Source: an uncultured Lachnospiraceae bacterium
Lineage (GTDB): Bacteria > Bacillota > Clostridia > Lachnospirales > Lachnospiraceae
NCBI GenBank assembly: GCA_947628225.1
Contig: CANQYY010000010.1
Location: 28,723 to 92,722, forward strand
DNA length: 64,000 bases
Direction: 5' to 3'
The position numbers and the translations under genes were made by a program. Below the pieces are notes generated by a model. That model was given only the letters and a program-made list of their open reading frames with translations. It was not told where the DNA came from and made no database searches. Within the stretch, counting starts at the first letter, position 1. The number at the start of each line of letters is the position of its first letter. Shown piece by piece: positions 44,693 through 52,296 of this stretch.

Positions 44693-45067
44693 GTGAGCCG
44701 GAAAGAGCGTATTTTTTATTTATTAAAAAATTATAGCATGATAGGGGTTCTGTTGATCGGCTATTATTTTTGGGTAATCGGAACCGGTCTTGCGATTCCG
44801 TGCCCGTTTTATCTTGTCACCGGTTTTTTATGCCCGGGCTGCGGTGTTACGAGAATGCTCATAGCATTAAGCCGGGGAGAATTTTCTTATGCCTTTTCGT
44901 GTAATCCCGCGCTTTTTTTGCTGGCGCCCTTATTTCTGGCGGATGTTATCTGGTACCATTATCTGTATATCCGTTACGGGAAACGGAAAAGCAAATTTCA
45001 CACCGTAGCGCTTTGGATCATGATTGCAGTCTTACTTGTATTTGGAGTGGCAAGAAATATTTTATAA
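44693..45067 (+). CDS. DUF2752 membrane protein
   Basis: 124 residues with three likely membrane helices. The Cys-rich motif CPFYLVTGFLCPGCGVTRM is the mark of DUF2752. The function of this family is unknown, although the CPxCG motif could bind a metal. It starts 5 bases after the AbiEi-like gene with a weak ribosome binding site. Confidence 0.85.
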   Translation: MSRKERIFYLLKNYSMIGVLLIGYYFWVIGTGLAIPCPFYLVTGFLCPGCGVTRMLIALSRGEFSYAFSCNPALFLLAPLFLADVIWYHYLYIRYGKRKSKFHTVALWIMIAVLLVFGVARNIL

Positions 45068-45090
45068 AAAGGATCAGAGGTACGAAAGAG

Positions 45091-45777
45091 ATGGAAGACC
45101 AAAGAAAGAAAAACGATATTATGCTGGATGAAGATTTTATCAGGCAGTTAATGAGCAATGATAAAGTCGGACGTTTTTTGGAGGAAGGAGCGGCGCTTCA
45201 GACGCTGATGGCATATTACCGGTGCGCCATTATGGAGGTCGAAACAAAGTTTAATGTGCTAAACACAGAATTCAGCCTGCGGTATGACAGAAATCCCATT
45301 GAAACGATAAAATCAAGATTAAAGTCAGCAGAAAGCATTATAGAAAAGCTGCACCGGAAAAACATCCCCTTTAGCGCAGAATCCATTGAAGCGAATTTGA
45401 CGGATATTGCGGGCATACGGGTAATCTGCGCTTTCCCGGAGGATATTTATCTGTTAAGTGAATGTCTGCTGGAACAGGATGATATTACACTGGTGGAAAA
45501 AAAGGATTATATCAAAAATCCGAAACCGAATGGATACCGCAGTCTGCACCTGATTGTGGAAACTCCGATTTTTCTTCATCATCAGAAAAAAATGATGAAG
45601 GTAGAGGTTCAGCTCCGTACGATTGCCATGGATTTTTGGGCAAGTCTGGAGCACCGCCTATACTACAAAAAAGGACATGACGACAGGGAGCTCAGAGAGG
45701 AGCTTCGCCTATGCGCAGAGATTAGCGCGGCATTAGATCTGCGCATGCAGGGGATTCGGGGACGGCTGGAGGAATAA
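45091..45777 (+). CDS. Small alarmone synthetase (RelQ/YjbM-like)
   Basis: 228 residues with a lone RelA/SpoT synthetase domain: ETIKSRLKSAESIIEKL, NLTDIAGIRVICAF and KPNGYRSLHLIVE, then EVQLRTIAMDFWASLEH. No hydrolase, TGS or ACT domain. These enzymes make (p)ppGpp in response to transcriptional control rather than to stalled ribosomes. The start at 45091 (MEDQRKKN) has AGAGG about 10 bases upstream. It converges with the AEC transporter gene 8 bases away. Confidence 0.9.
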   Translation: MEDQRKKNDIMLDEDFIRQLMSNDKVGRFLEEGAALQTLMAYYRCAIMEVETKFNVLNTEFSLRYDRNPIETIKSRLKSAESIIEKLHRKNIPFSAESIEANLTDIAGIRVICAFPEDIYLLSECLLEQDDITLVEKKDYIKNPKPNGYRSLHLIVETPIFLHHQKKMMKVEVQLRTIAMDFWASLEHRLYYKKGHDDRELREELRLCAEISAALDLRMQGIRGRLEE

Positions 45778-45785
45778 AACAGCCC

Positions 45786-46727
45786 CTACGGTAAAAATAT
45801 ACTGACAACGGGAATTGTGATAATAGAAGCTAAGGTGGATAGTACGACGCCGCCGGCAGCGCAATCTTCTTTTCCCCCATATTTTTCTGCTACCAGAACA
45901 ACCATGCTTCCCGCCGGCATAGACAGCATAAGAAGAAATAGTTTTAAAATCATATTGTCAAAAGGCAGAAGCCGCGCGAGAAATGTACAGGCGATGGGAA
46001 TCATCAGCATTTTAAAGAAAAGAAAGCCGTATATCTTTACCTTTTTTAACATGGACAGGATATCCGAGGAGGCGAGAGAGCAGCCGATGAGCAGCATCGA
46101 CAGCGGGATACAGGGATTTCCCATGTAGCCGCAAAAGCTCTGTACTCCGTCTGCCACAGGAATGCCGGAAAAGAAAATAAACAGAGCGATCACGGAGGCG
46201 ATCACACCGGGATTTAAAATGATGGGACGGATTTTCTGAAAGAAGGTTGTCGGGGGAACATTCCCGGGATTTCCTTTTCTTACCAGATAAATGCCATATG
46301 TATAAAGAATAATATTATAGGCGAGCATATAGACGGCTACATATATGATGTATTGCGTGCCAAGAAGGGAAGAAACGACAGGGATTCCCATAAAACCGCA
46401 ATTTGGAAGCAGGGTCAAAAGGCGGTAGACCGGGGACTCTGCGGAATCCGGCCGGAGCAGGGCTACCAGTAAAAAGCCGGCAAGAAATAATATCAGATAA
46501 AAAATTCCTACTAAAATCAAATTTTCCCAGAAAAGATTGCCGGTGGATGAAAAGGATTTGCCAAAGACACTGGAAATCATCAGGAAAGGATTGAATATAT
46601 TCACAACAAGACCCGACAGGCGGGAGGCGGAATCCTCTCCCAGTCCATTCAGCCGGTATACCATATATCCGATGGCTATCATCGAAAAAAGAATCATCAT
46701 TTGCTTTGTTACTAAAAAAACATCCAT
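45786..46727 (-). CDS. AEC-family transporter
   Basis: 313 residues with about ten membrane segments in the auxin efflux carrier pattern. MILFSMIAIGYMVYRLNGL, NCGFMGIPVV and the final MPAGSMVVLVAEKYGG...AAGGVVLSTLAS are typical. These carriers export or import small carboxylates such as malate. Reverse-strand gene in a forward block. Confidence 0.88.
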   Translation of the reverse strand: MDVFLVTKQMMILFSMIAIGYMVYRLNGLGEDSASRLSGLVVNIFNPFLMISSVFGKSFSSTGNLFWENLILVGIFYLILFLAGFLLVALLRPDSAESPVYRLLTLLPNCGFMGIPVVSSLLGTQYIIYVAVYMLAYNIILYTYGIYLVRKGNPGNVPPTTFFQKIRPIILNPGVIASVIALFIFFSGIPVADGVQSFCGYMGNPCIPLSMLLIGCSLASSDILSMLKKVKIYGFLFFKMLMIPIACTFLARLLPFDNMILKLFLLMLSMPAGSMVVLVAEKYGGKEDCAAGGVVLSTLASIITIPVVSIFLP

Positions 46728-46772
46728 TGCGACACCCGCATTCTGCCCATTCTTCTTGTTTTTAACGCTGAC

Positions 46773-46801
46773 ATTATAGCATAGGAAATTTATGCAGTCA
46801 A
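46773..46801 (-). promoter_or_regulatory. Promoter of the AEC transporter gene
   Basis: On the minus strand TTGACT (46796-46801) and TATAAT (46773-46778) are 17 bases apart. Confidence 0.7.
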
Positions 46802-46894
46802 TAGCGGCGCCTGACGTCTGCCCGACATAGGTTTTTCGGGATTACAGCCTCCACTATTATAATTTTATTCTTTTTGTCCATACTATACCTTATC

Positions 46895-46914
46895 ACGCCG
46901 GATAATACCGGCGT
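46895..46914 (+). other. Hairpin just before a small gene
   Basis: ACGCCGG and CCGGCGT pair around ATAATA, 7 bases before the ribosome binding site AAGGAGG of the gene at 46934. It could protect or regulate the leader, or end an upstream transcript. Confidence 0.4.
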
Positions 46915-46933
46915 TTAGTAAAGGAGGTAAAAA

Positions 46934-47137
46934 ATGGACGAAAAAGAAAAGGAAATGGACTATCACGAATATGAATTTGGGGAGGAGATTGATAACCTCA
47001 ATGCCTGCTCCACGACCGACTGCACCGGCCTGATGTGGCGCGCGCCAAAAAACGAGGAAGAAGTGGAATCGTATAAAAATATTTATGATTTTGAACCGCC
47101 TTTTGTGAAAGAAAAGGAAAAAAAGGAAATAAAGTAA
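46934..47137 (+). CDS. Small acidic protein with C-x4-CTGL motif
   Basis: 67 residues, Glu/Lys-rich, with CSTTDCTGLMWR in the middle and PKNEEEVESYKNIY after it. Two Cys near each other and a Pro-Phe-rich tail suggest a small folded peptide. A perfect AAGGAGG ribosome binding site supports expression. No named family recognised; it lies 125 bases before spoVT. Confidence 0.55.
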   Translation: MDEKEKEMDYHEYEFGEEIDNLNACSTTDCTGLMWRAPKNEEEVESYKNIYDFEPPFVKEKEKKEIK

Positions 47138-47227
47138 TCGGAAAAAGAATGGTATATTATTGCTGTTATTACAAATAATAACTTCATAGCCAATGAGTAT
47201 GATATTGGAAAAATACAAGTAAATTAT

Positions 47228-47257
47228 GGAGGAAAAAACCTCCTTTCACGAAAGGAG
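47228..47257 (+). promoter_or_regulatory. spoVT leader with two mutually exclusive hairpins around the ribosome binding site
   Basis: The ribosome binding site AAAGGAG (47251-47257) pairs perfectly with CTCCTTT (47240-47246) through a CACG loop. An upstream GGAGG (47228-47232) can instead pair with CCTCC (47239-47243) and release the site. Both pairings share 47240-47243, so they exclude each other. Confidence 0.65.
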
Positions 47258-47262
47258 CCAGT

Positions 47263-47808
47263 ATGAAAGCAACAGGAATTGTAAGACGAATCGACGACTT
47301 GGGCAGGGTTGTTGTTCCCAAGGAGATTCGGAGAACACTAAGGATACGGGAAGGCGACCCGTTGGAAATCTATACAAACAGAGAGGGCGGGATTATTTTA
47401 AAAAAATATTCCCCGATCGGAGAACTGGGCGAGCTTGCCAGAGAATTTGTGGAGGCGGTGGCACAGGTAACGAAGTGTACCGTATGTGTGGCGGACCGCG
47501 ATATGATTGTAGCTGTGGCGGGACCAAACAAAAAAGAATTTGCCGGCAAAGATATTCACAGCGATCTGATAGAGTGCATTGAACAAAGGGAAAGTATTCT
47601 GGCTACGGATGCAGAGTTACAGTTCTGTCAGATAACGGCGGATGAAGCAGAAGTATTTTCCGAGGCAGTCAGCACTATTGTTTCCGAGGGAGATGCGATA
47701 GGCGCCGTAATTTTGCTTTCGCGGAATACCGAGCGCGAATTTTCTGAGTTTGAGGAAAAAATGGCTATCTGCGGGGCAAATTTTCTGGGAAAACAAATGG
47801 AGCAATAA
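47263..47808 (+). CDS. spoVT: Stage V sporulation protein T
   Basis: 181 residues. An N-terminal AbrB-type DNA-binding domain (MKATGIVRRIDDLGRVVVPKE) and a C-terminal GAF-like domain (about 60-180) give the full SpoVT layout. It regulates late forespore genes under sigma-G in Bacillus. ATG is 5 bases after AAAGGAG, which lies in a strong hairpin. It heads the origin-proximal sporulation/cell-division block here. Confidence 0.95.
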   Translation: MKATGIVRRIDDLGRVVVPKEIRRTLRIREGDPLEIYTNREGGIILKKYSPIGELGELAREFVEAVAQVTKCTVCVADRDMIVAVAGPNKKEFAGKDIHSDLIECIEQRESILATDAELQFCQITADEAEVFSEAVSTIVSEGDAIGAVILLSRNTEREFSEFEEKMAICGANFLGKQMEQ

Positions 47809-47892
47809 TACTCTGTAAAATGTATTTTGCAGTGAGAATCATTTCAGAGTAGTAAAAAATTACCAAAAATGGCGTGAATAACCAGAAAAACC

Positions 47893-47921
47893 TTGACAAA
47901 CCTGCCGAAAAAGGTTATAAA
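47893..47921 (+). promoter_or_regulatory. Promoter of hup
   Basis: TTGACA (47893-47898) and TATAAA (47916-47921) are 17 bases apart, about 58 bases before the start. Confidence 0.75.
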
Positions 47922-47978
47922 TAGTTGTATAGATTATTCATAAATCTAGTAAATAATTTTTTGAGGAGGATATAATCC

Positions 47979-48254
47979 ATGAATAAGACTGAATTAGTAG
48001 CAGCAATGGCAGAGAAAGCAGAATTATCCAAAAAGGATGCAGAGGGCGCATTGAAAGCATTTATCGAGGTTGTGACAGATGAATTAAAGAAGGGCGAAAA
48101 AGTGCAGTTAGTTGGTTTTGGCTCTTTTGAAGTAACAGAGAGAGCAGCAAGAGAAGGTATCAATCCTCTGACCAAGAAGCCGATGAGCATTCCTGCTTCT
48201 AAAGCTCCTAAATTCAAAGCCGGAAGAGGCTTAAAGGATGCTGTGAACGCATAA
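47979..48254 (+). CDS. hup: HU-family DNA-binding protein
   Basis: 91 residues, full-length HU: MNKTELVAAMAEKA start, GFGSFEV, and the arm region with PLTKKPMSIPASKAPKFKAG. It bends and packages chromosomal DNA as a dimer. A GAGGAGG ribosome binding site, consensus promoter and strong terminator make it a single-gene unit with high expression expected. Confidence 0.96.
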   Translation: MNKTELVAAMAEKAELSKKDAEGALKAFIEVVTDELKKGEKVQLVGFGSFEVTERAAREGINPLTKKPMSIPASKAPKFKAGRGLKDAVNA

Positions 48255-48281
48255 TTTTGTTATCATTATTATGGATTTCAG

Positions 48282-48318
48282 AAGCACTCGGCTGCATTCC
48301 GCAGCGGAGTGCTTTTTC
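48282..48318 (+). terminator. Intrinsic terminator after hup
   Basis: AGCACTC-GCTGC pairs with GCAGC-GAGTGCT (12 bp with one G-G mismatch) and is followed by TTTTT. Confidence 0.9.
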
Positions 48319-48349
48319 TTATGAAAATAACATAAGGAGGGGATAGAAA

Positions 48350-48589
48350 ATGAGATTGGATAAATACTTAAAGGTATCCCGCCTGATTAAGCGGCGCACC
48401 GTGGCAAATGAGGCGTGTGACGCAGGGCGCATCCTCGTCAACGACCGGGTGGCAAAGGCATCGTTATCTGTAAAACCGGGGGACGTTATCGAAATACAAT
48501 TTGGCAATAAAACGACAAAGGTGGAAGTGGTAAGCGTAGAGGAAACTTACAAAAAAGACGAGGCGAGGGAGTTGTACAGGTATTTGTAA
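48350..48589 (+). CDS. S4-domain RNA-binding protein (YabO/HslR-like)
   Basis: 79 residues made up of one S4 domain: MRLDKYLKVSRLIKRRTVANEA and the ILVNDRVAKAS, KPGDVIEI strands. YabO/RqcP-type proteins act with RqcH on stalled 50S subunits. It sits before yabP as yabO does in Bacillus. Good AAGGAGG ribosome binding site. Confidence 0.9.
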   Translation: MRLDKYLKVSRLIKRRTVANEACDAGRILVNDRVAKASLSVKPGDVIEIQFGNKTTKVEVVSVEETYKKDEARELYRYL

Positions 48590-48650
48590 TGAAAGTAAAT
48601 TCTGCTGCATATATTTATCCTAGAATGTCCGCGGAAAGGATGGAAAATAT

Positions 48651-48938
48651 ATGGTGCAGGAGCAGGCAAGGTCGCAGACCGGACAAAAATTAGTCATGCA
48701 GAACCGTGAAAAGGTAGAATTAACCGGAGTTACAGAAGTAATTTCCTTTGACAATAAAGAAATCATGCTGGAAACGAATCAGGGCGTAGCAAGATTTACG
48801 GGGGAAAATCTTCATGTAAAACGCCTGACCCTGGAACGGGGCGAGGTGGCGCTGGAGGGAAAGATCAACGAAATTACCTACCATGAATCTCAGAAAAACA
48901 AAACGGCAGGCAGTGTCCTCAGCCGTCTTTTCCGCTGA
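48651..48938 (+). CDS. yabP: Sporulation protein YabP
   Basis: 95 residues. The core NREKVELTGVTEVISFDNKEI and the strand EGKINEITY are those of YabP/YqfC sporulation proteins, made in the mother cell. An extended N-terminus (MVQEQARSQTG) precedes it. One base of overlap with yabQ (TGATG) couples the pair. Confidence 0.9.
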   Translation: MVQEQARSQTGQKLVMQNREKVELTGVTEVISFDNKEIMLETNQGVARFTGENLHVKRLTLERGEVALEGKINEITYHESQKNKTAGSVLSRLFR

Positions 48939-49309
48939 TGGAAATGATTATCGGGCAGCTCCAGTATTTTGGCGCTTCCTTTTTGTGGGGGGTTGTCCTG
49001 ATGTTTTTTTATGATTTCCTCGAGGTGTTCCGAATAAAGGTAAAGCATGCAAAAGTCATGTGCTGGTTGGAGGACTGGTTGTTCTGGGTGGTTGCCGCTA
49101 TTCTTGTTTTTCAGATGATATTTGCGCTGAATAATGGAATTTTGCGCAGTTTTTTTGTGGCATCCTTTGTGGCAGGCATGGCAGGGTATAAAAAAATAGC
49201 AAAAAACCATGTAATTCATGCGATATGTACGATTTTTTCCTGGTTTTTCCGACCGTATGTTTGGATAGCAAAAAAAATTAAAAAAAAGAGTAAAAAATCC
49301 TTGAAATAG
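48938..49309 (+). CDS. yabQ: Spore cortex protein YabQ
   Basis: 123 residues with four membrane helices. The start (MEMIIGQLQYFGASFLWGVVLMFFYDFLEVFR) and WLEDWLFWV segment match YabQ, needed for spore cortex formation. The C-terminus is very lysine-rich. It is coupled to yabP and followed by divIC. Confidence 0.9.
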   Translation: MEMIIGQLQYFGASFLWGVVLMFFYDFLEVFRIKVKHAKVMCWLEDWLFWVVAAILVFQMIFALNNGILRSFFVASFVAGMAGYKKIAKNHVIHAICTIFSWFFRPYVWIAKKIKKKSKKSLK

Positions 49310-49393
49310 TGCAGGAAACCCGATATAATAACTTTATACGATTACTACAACGATAGAAAATACTGTTGTAGAATAATGTCGGGGGGATGGCCC

Positions 49394-49693
49394 ATGAGGG
49401 GAAAAAGGAGAAAAAAACGCCGGACAGGCTTATATCTGGTAATGTTTGTTGTCGGCATTTTTCTTGGCACTCTGGCAGTTCAGGGTTATGGGCTGAGAGA
49501 AAACTGCCAGAAGCTGGCGACAGAGCAGAGCCAGTTGGAAGAAAAAAAGAAGAGCCTGCAAAAAGAACAGCAGGAAATAAAAGATAAAGAAAAATATATG
49601 AAAACAGATAAATACATCGAGGATATTGCAAGGGAGAAATTTGGACTTGTATACAAGAATGAGATTATTTTTAAAGCAGCAGACAGTGAATAA
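49394..49693 (+). CDS. divIC: Septum formation initiator DivIC/FtsB-like
   Basis: 99 residues: basic start, one membrane helix (LYLVMFVVGIFLGTLAV), then a coiled coil of about 45 residues (QSQLEEKKKSLQKEQQEIKDKE) and a conserved IAREKFGLVYKNEI end. DivIC works with FtsL in the divisome. Start at 49394 is preferred; an ATG at 49376 lacks a ribosome binding site. Place between yabQ and spoIIE fits Bacillus order. Confidence 0.88.
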   Translation: MRGKRRKKRRTGLYLVMFVVGIFLGTLAVQGYGLRENCQKLATEQSQLEEKKKSLQKEQQEIKDKEKYMKTDKYIEDIAREKFGLVYKNEIIFKAADSE

Positions 49694-49728
49694 CGACATT
49701 TTCTTAATCAAAACGACTCCTTTTGATA

Positions 49729-49769
49729 GAACGGACGAACACGCAGACAGCGCGTTCGTCCGTTTTCTT
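49729..49769 (+). terminator. Terminator after divIC
   Basis: AACGGACGAAC (49730-49740) and GTTCGTCCGTT (49754-49764) are fully complementary; inner CGC/GCG pairs extend it, and TTTTC follows. Confidence 0.85.
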
Positions 49770-49787
49770 GGTATGGGAAATAAAAAA

Positions 49788-49852
49788 TGTCGAAAAGTTT
49801 TTTGCCTTTGGGCGCAATTTTGACAAAATATTCCTGCCCGGTTGTCTATACT
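49788..49852 (+). promoter_or_regulatory. Spo0A-type promoter of spoIIE with 21-base spacer
   Basis: TTGACA (49820-49825) and TATACT (49847-49852) are 21 bases apart, the unusual spacing known from B. subtilis spoIIE and spoIIG. A perfect 0A box TGTCGAA lies at 49788-49794, and a reverse-strand TTTTGTCAAAA-like box overlaps the -35. Sporulation-onset activation by Spo0A is expected. Confidence 0.75.
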
Positions 49853-49904
49853 ATATCTCTAACTTATGTTAGGAGATGGCATATAAGACGGGAGGCAGAA
49901 GGCG

Positions 49905-52211
49905 TTGAAAGATAAACGATTTCTTTTACTGGCGGGCATGGGATTCCTTTTTGGCAGGGTATGGCTGTTTACCATCAATCCCTTTGGCGTTGCTTTTTTT
50001 GCGGCGATGTGCGCCTGCAAAAACGGGAAAAAGCGAACAGCAATAGCCGTTATGCTGGGAATGATGACCAGTGTGAGCGGTATCCGGCTGCTAAAATATA
50101 TGCTTTTATTTTCCCTGGTTTTAATGACCGATTCGATACGGGCAAAGGCGAAAAAGGGAGAGTCAAAGGCTCTTTTTATTGCCCTTCTCTGCGGTGGGCT
50201 GAATTTACTTCTGGGAACGGTAAACAGTATTATTTCTGTAAACTCCTGGGAAAATTTCTGGCTTTGCAGTCTGGAAAGCATTGCCATACTGGCGCTGGCG
50301 GGGATTTACCAGTGGGGAATCCGTTTTCTTTTATATGAAGAGTGGGACAAGATGCTGAAAAATGAAGAGCTGATCAGCATACTTATTTTAGCGGCTACCG
50401 CGCTATACGGGATTCCCCGGGCAGTGGACAACCTGTTTTCGGTGGTGGCGAGCCTTGCTTACCTGTTAGTGCTTTTTATGGGTTACCGGTACGGAGCGGC
50501 GACGGGGACGTTAGCCGGAGCGGCGGGTGGCGTATTATCCGCCCTGTCCGGCAATGGCATGATAATGATAGGAATTTACTGCCTGCTGGGAGTCAGCGTG
50601 GGAACTTTCCGGAAAGCGGGGAGAATTTTAAGCAGTATCGCCTTTTTTCTCACGGGGTGCATTCTGGTATATGCGGCGCAAAATGAAATTATGGGAATCA
50701 TAGAGCTGCGGGGGATGATGTCGGCGGTTATTATTTTCCTTGCCCTGCCCGCCCGCATTGCGCGGATGGCGGAAAAAGATGAGGGAAGGGAAAAAGAGAA
50801 TCCCTTTGCCAGAGAGGATATCCGGATTCTCGCCAATGAAAAAATAGAGGATTTTGCCAATGCGTTCCGGCGTCTGTCAAAAAGCTTTGAGGGGGGAACC
50901 GGGAAAAAGGGCGAAATATCATCTACAGATGTAGAAAATATATTTGAAGAATTATCGGAAAAAATATGCGGAAAATGTATTAACTGTAATTTTTGCTGGG
51001 ACAGGCATTATGAGGAAACCAATCTGAATATCCACAATATTTTATGGCAGGCGGGACGGGATGGAAGTGTGTCGGTGGAAAAAATAAGTCCGGATTTTGG
51101 GAGGCGCTGCGTCCATCTGGATGCCTATGTAGAAAAAGCGGAGGAGAAAATGGCAGTGGCAAAAATGAATCTGGGCTGGCGCAATCGGCTGGCAGAAAAC
51201 AGAGAGGTTATGGCAAGGCAGATGATGGAGGTGGCGGGGGCGCTGAAATCCTTTACCTTAGATCTGGAAGAGTATGGAGAGGTGCCGTCAGAATACAAGA
51301 AAAATCTGCTGGATGAGTTAAAAAAAGCAGGCGTTCACGTAAAAAAGCTGTGGGCAAAAAAAAGGAAAGAACGGCTGGAGGTAGTATTTACCGGGTGCTG
51401 TAAGGGAAATCAATGCCTGACAAAAACAGATATTTCCCGGGCGTTGACCGAGGCGGCAGGAGTTCCCATGTGCCCCCGCCGGGAAACCAGGAATGTTCTT
51501 TCGGCGGAAGAGGATACCATGTATTTTCAGGAAGATACCCGGTATAAAGCGTTGACGGGGCTGGCAAGGGTGGCGAAAGCCGGGGAAGCCGTTTCCGGAG
51601 ATAATTATTCCTTTTTAGAGCTTCAGAACGGAGAACTGCTTATGGTGCTGGCAGACGGAATGGGAAGCGGGGAGGCGGCATACCGCAGCAGCGGGAACCT
51701 TATCGAGGCGCTGGAGCATTTAATGGAGGCTGGTTTTGAAAAAAAATCTGCCTTGCGGTTACTTAATACGCTCTTCGTTATGAATTATGAGGGAAAAGCC
51801 TTTACGACGCTGGATATGGTGTCAGTAGATTTACATACCGGGAAATGCGAAATAATGAAAAACGGAGCTGCCGCCACCTTTATCCGCCGGAAAGACCGGG
51901 TAGACACCGTCCTTTCGGAAGCGCTTCCCGTCGGGGTTGATATGGAGGCGGAAAGTGATGTGGCGGAAGAAAAAGTCGGGGACGGGGATATGATCATTAT
52001 GGTTTCCGATGGCGTAATTGACGGATTTTACGGGAATATGGAAAAGGGAGCAGAGAAAAAGGATTCTCTGGAAGAACTGATTGAAAACCTTCCCTGCCAG
52101 AATCCTAATGACATGGCGAATCAGATTTTAATGAACGCGCTGGCAAGGAGCGCCAGAGAGGTGACGGACGACATGAGTGTTTTAGTGGCGGGAATTTGGA
52201 ATAAAAATTGA
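49905..52211 (+). CDS. spoIIE: Stage II sporulation protein E
   Basis: 768 residues. About ten membrane helices (1-300), a central regulatory region with CGKCINCNFCWDRHYEE, and a C-terminal PP2C phosphatase (about 545-765; VLADGMGSGEAAYRSS near 583 and MIIMVSDGVIDGF near 700). SpoIIE dephosphorylates SpoIIAA to activate sigma-F and acts at the polar septum. The TTG start follows GGAGG by 9 bases. Confidence 0.95.
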   Translation: MKDKRFLLLAGMGFLFGRVWLFTINPFGVAFFAAMCACKNGKKRTAIAVMLGMMTSVSGIRLLKYMLLFSLVLMTDSIRAKAKKGESKALFIALLCGGLNLLLGTVNSIISVNSWENFWLCSLESIAILALAGIYQWGIRFLLYEEWDKMLKNEELISILILAATALYGIPRAVDNLFSVVASLAYLLVLFMGYRYGAATGTLAGAAGGVLSALSGNGMIMIGIYCLLGVSVGTFRKAGRILSSIAFFLTGCILVYAAQNEIMGIIELRGMMSAVIIFLALPARIARMAEKDEGREKENPFAREDIRILANEKIEDFANAFRRLSKSFEGGTGKKGEISSTDVENIFEELSEKICGKCINCNFCWDRHYEETNLNIHNILWQAGRDGSVSVEKISPDFGRRCVHLDAYVEKAEEKMAVAKMNLGWRNRLAENREVMARQMMEVAGALKSFTLDLEEYGEVPSEYKKNLLDELKKAGVHVKKLWAKKRKERLEVVFTGCCKGNQCLTKTDISRALTEAAGVPMCPRRETRNVLSAEEDTMYFQEDTRYKALTGLARVAKAGEAVSGDNYSFLELQNGELLMVLADGMGSGEAAYRSSGNLIEALEHLMEAGFEKKSALRLLNTLFVMNYEGKAFTTLDMVSVDLHTGKCEIMKNGAAATFIRRKDRVDTVLSEALPVGVDMEAESDVAEEKVGDGDMIIMVSDGVIDGFYGNMEKGAEKKDSLEELIENLPCQNPNDMANQILMNALARSAREVTDDMSVLVAGIWNKN

Positions 52212-52263
52212 CGAATACCGGAAAAATCAGTAATATAAAAATAAAAGAAAAAACGGGGCGACA

Positions 52264-52281
52264 CCGGGAAGCGATTCCCGG
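52264..52281 (+). other. Hairpin with GCGA tetraloop before tilS
   Basis: CCGGGAA pairs with TTCCCGG across a GNRA-type GCGA loop, 16 bases before tilS. No T-run follows, so an RNA-stability or regulatory element is as likely as a terminator. Confidence 0.45.
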
Positions 52282-52296
52282 GACCAATGAGAAAGA

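Noticed and set aside
47226..47582. Alternate-frame ORF over spoVT
   Set aside because: Starts at the leader GGAGG region and runs out of frame with the well-recognised SpoVT sequence; it has no ribosome binding site of its own.
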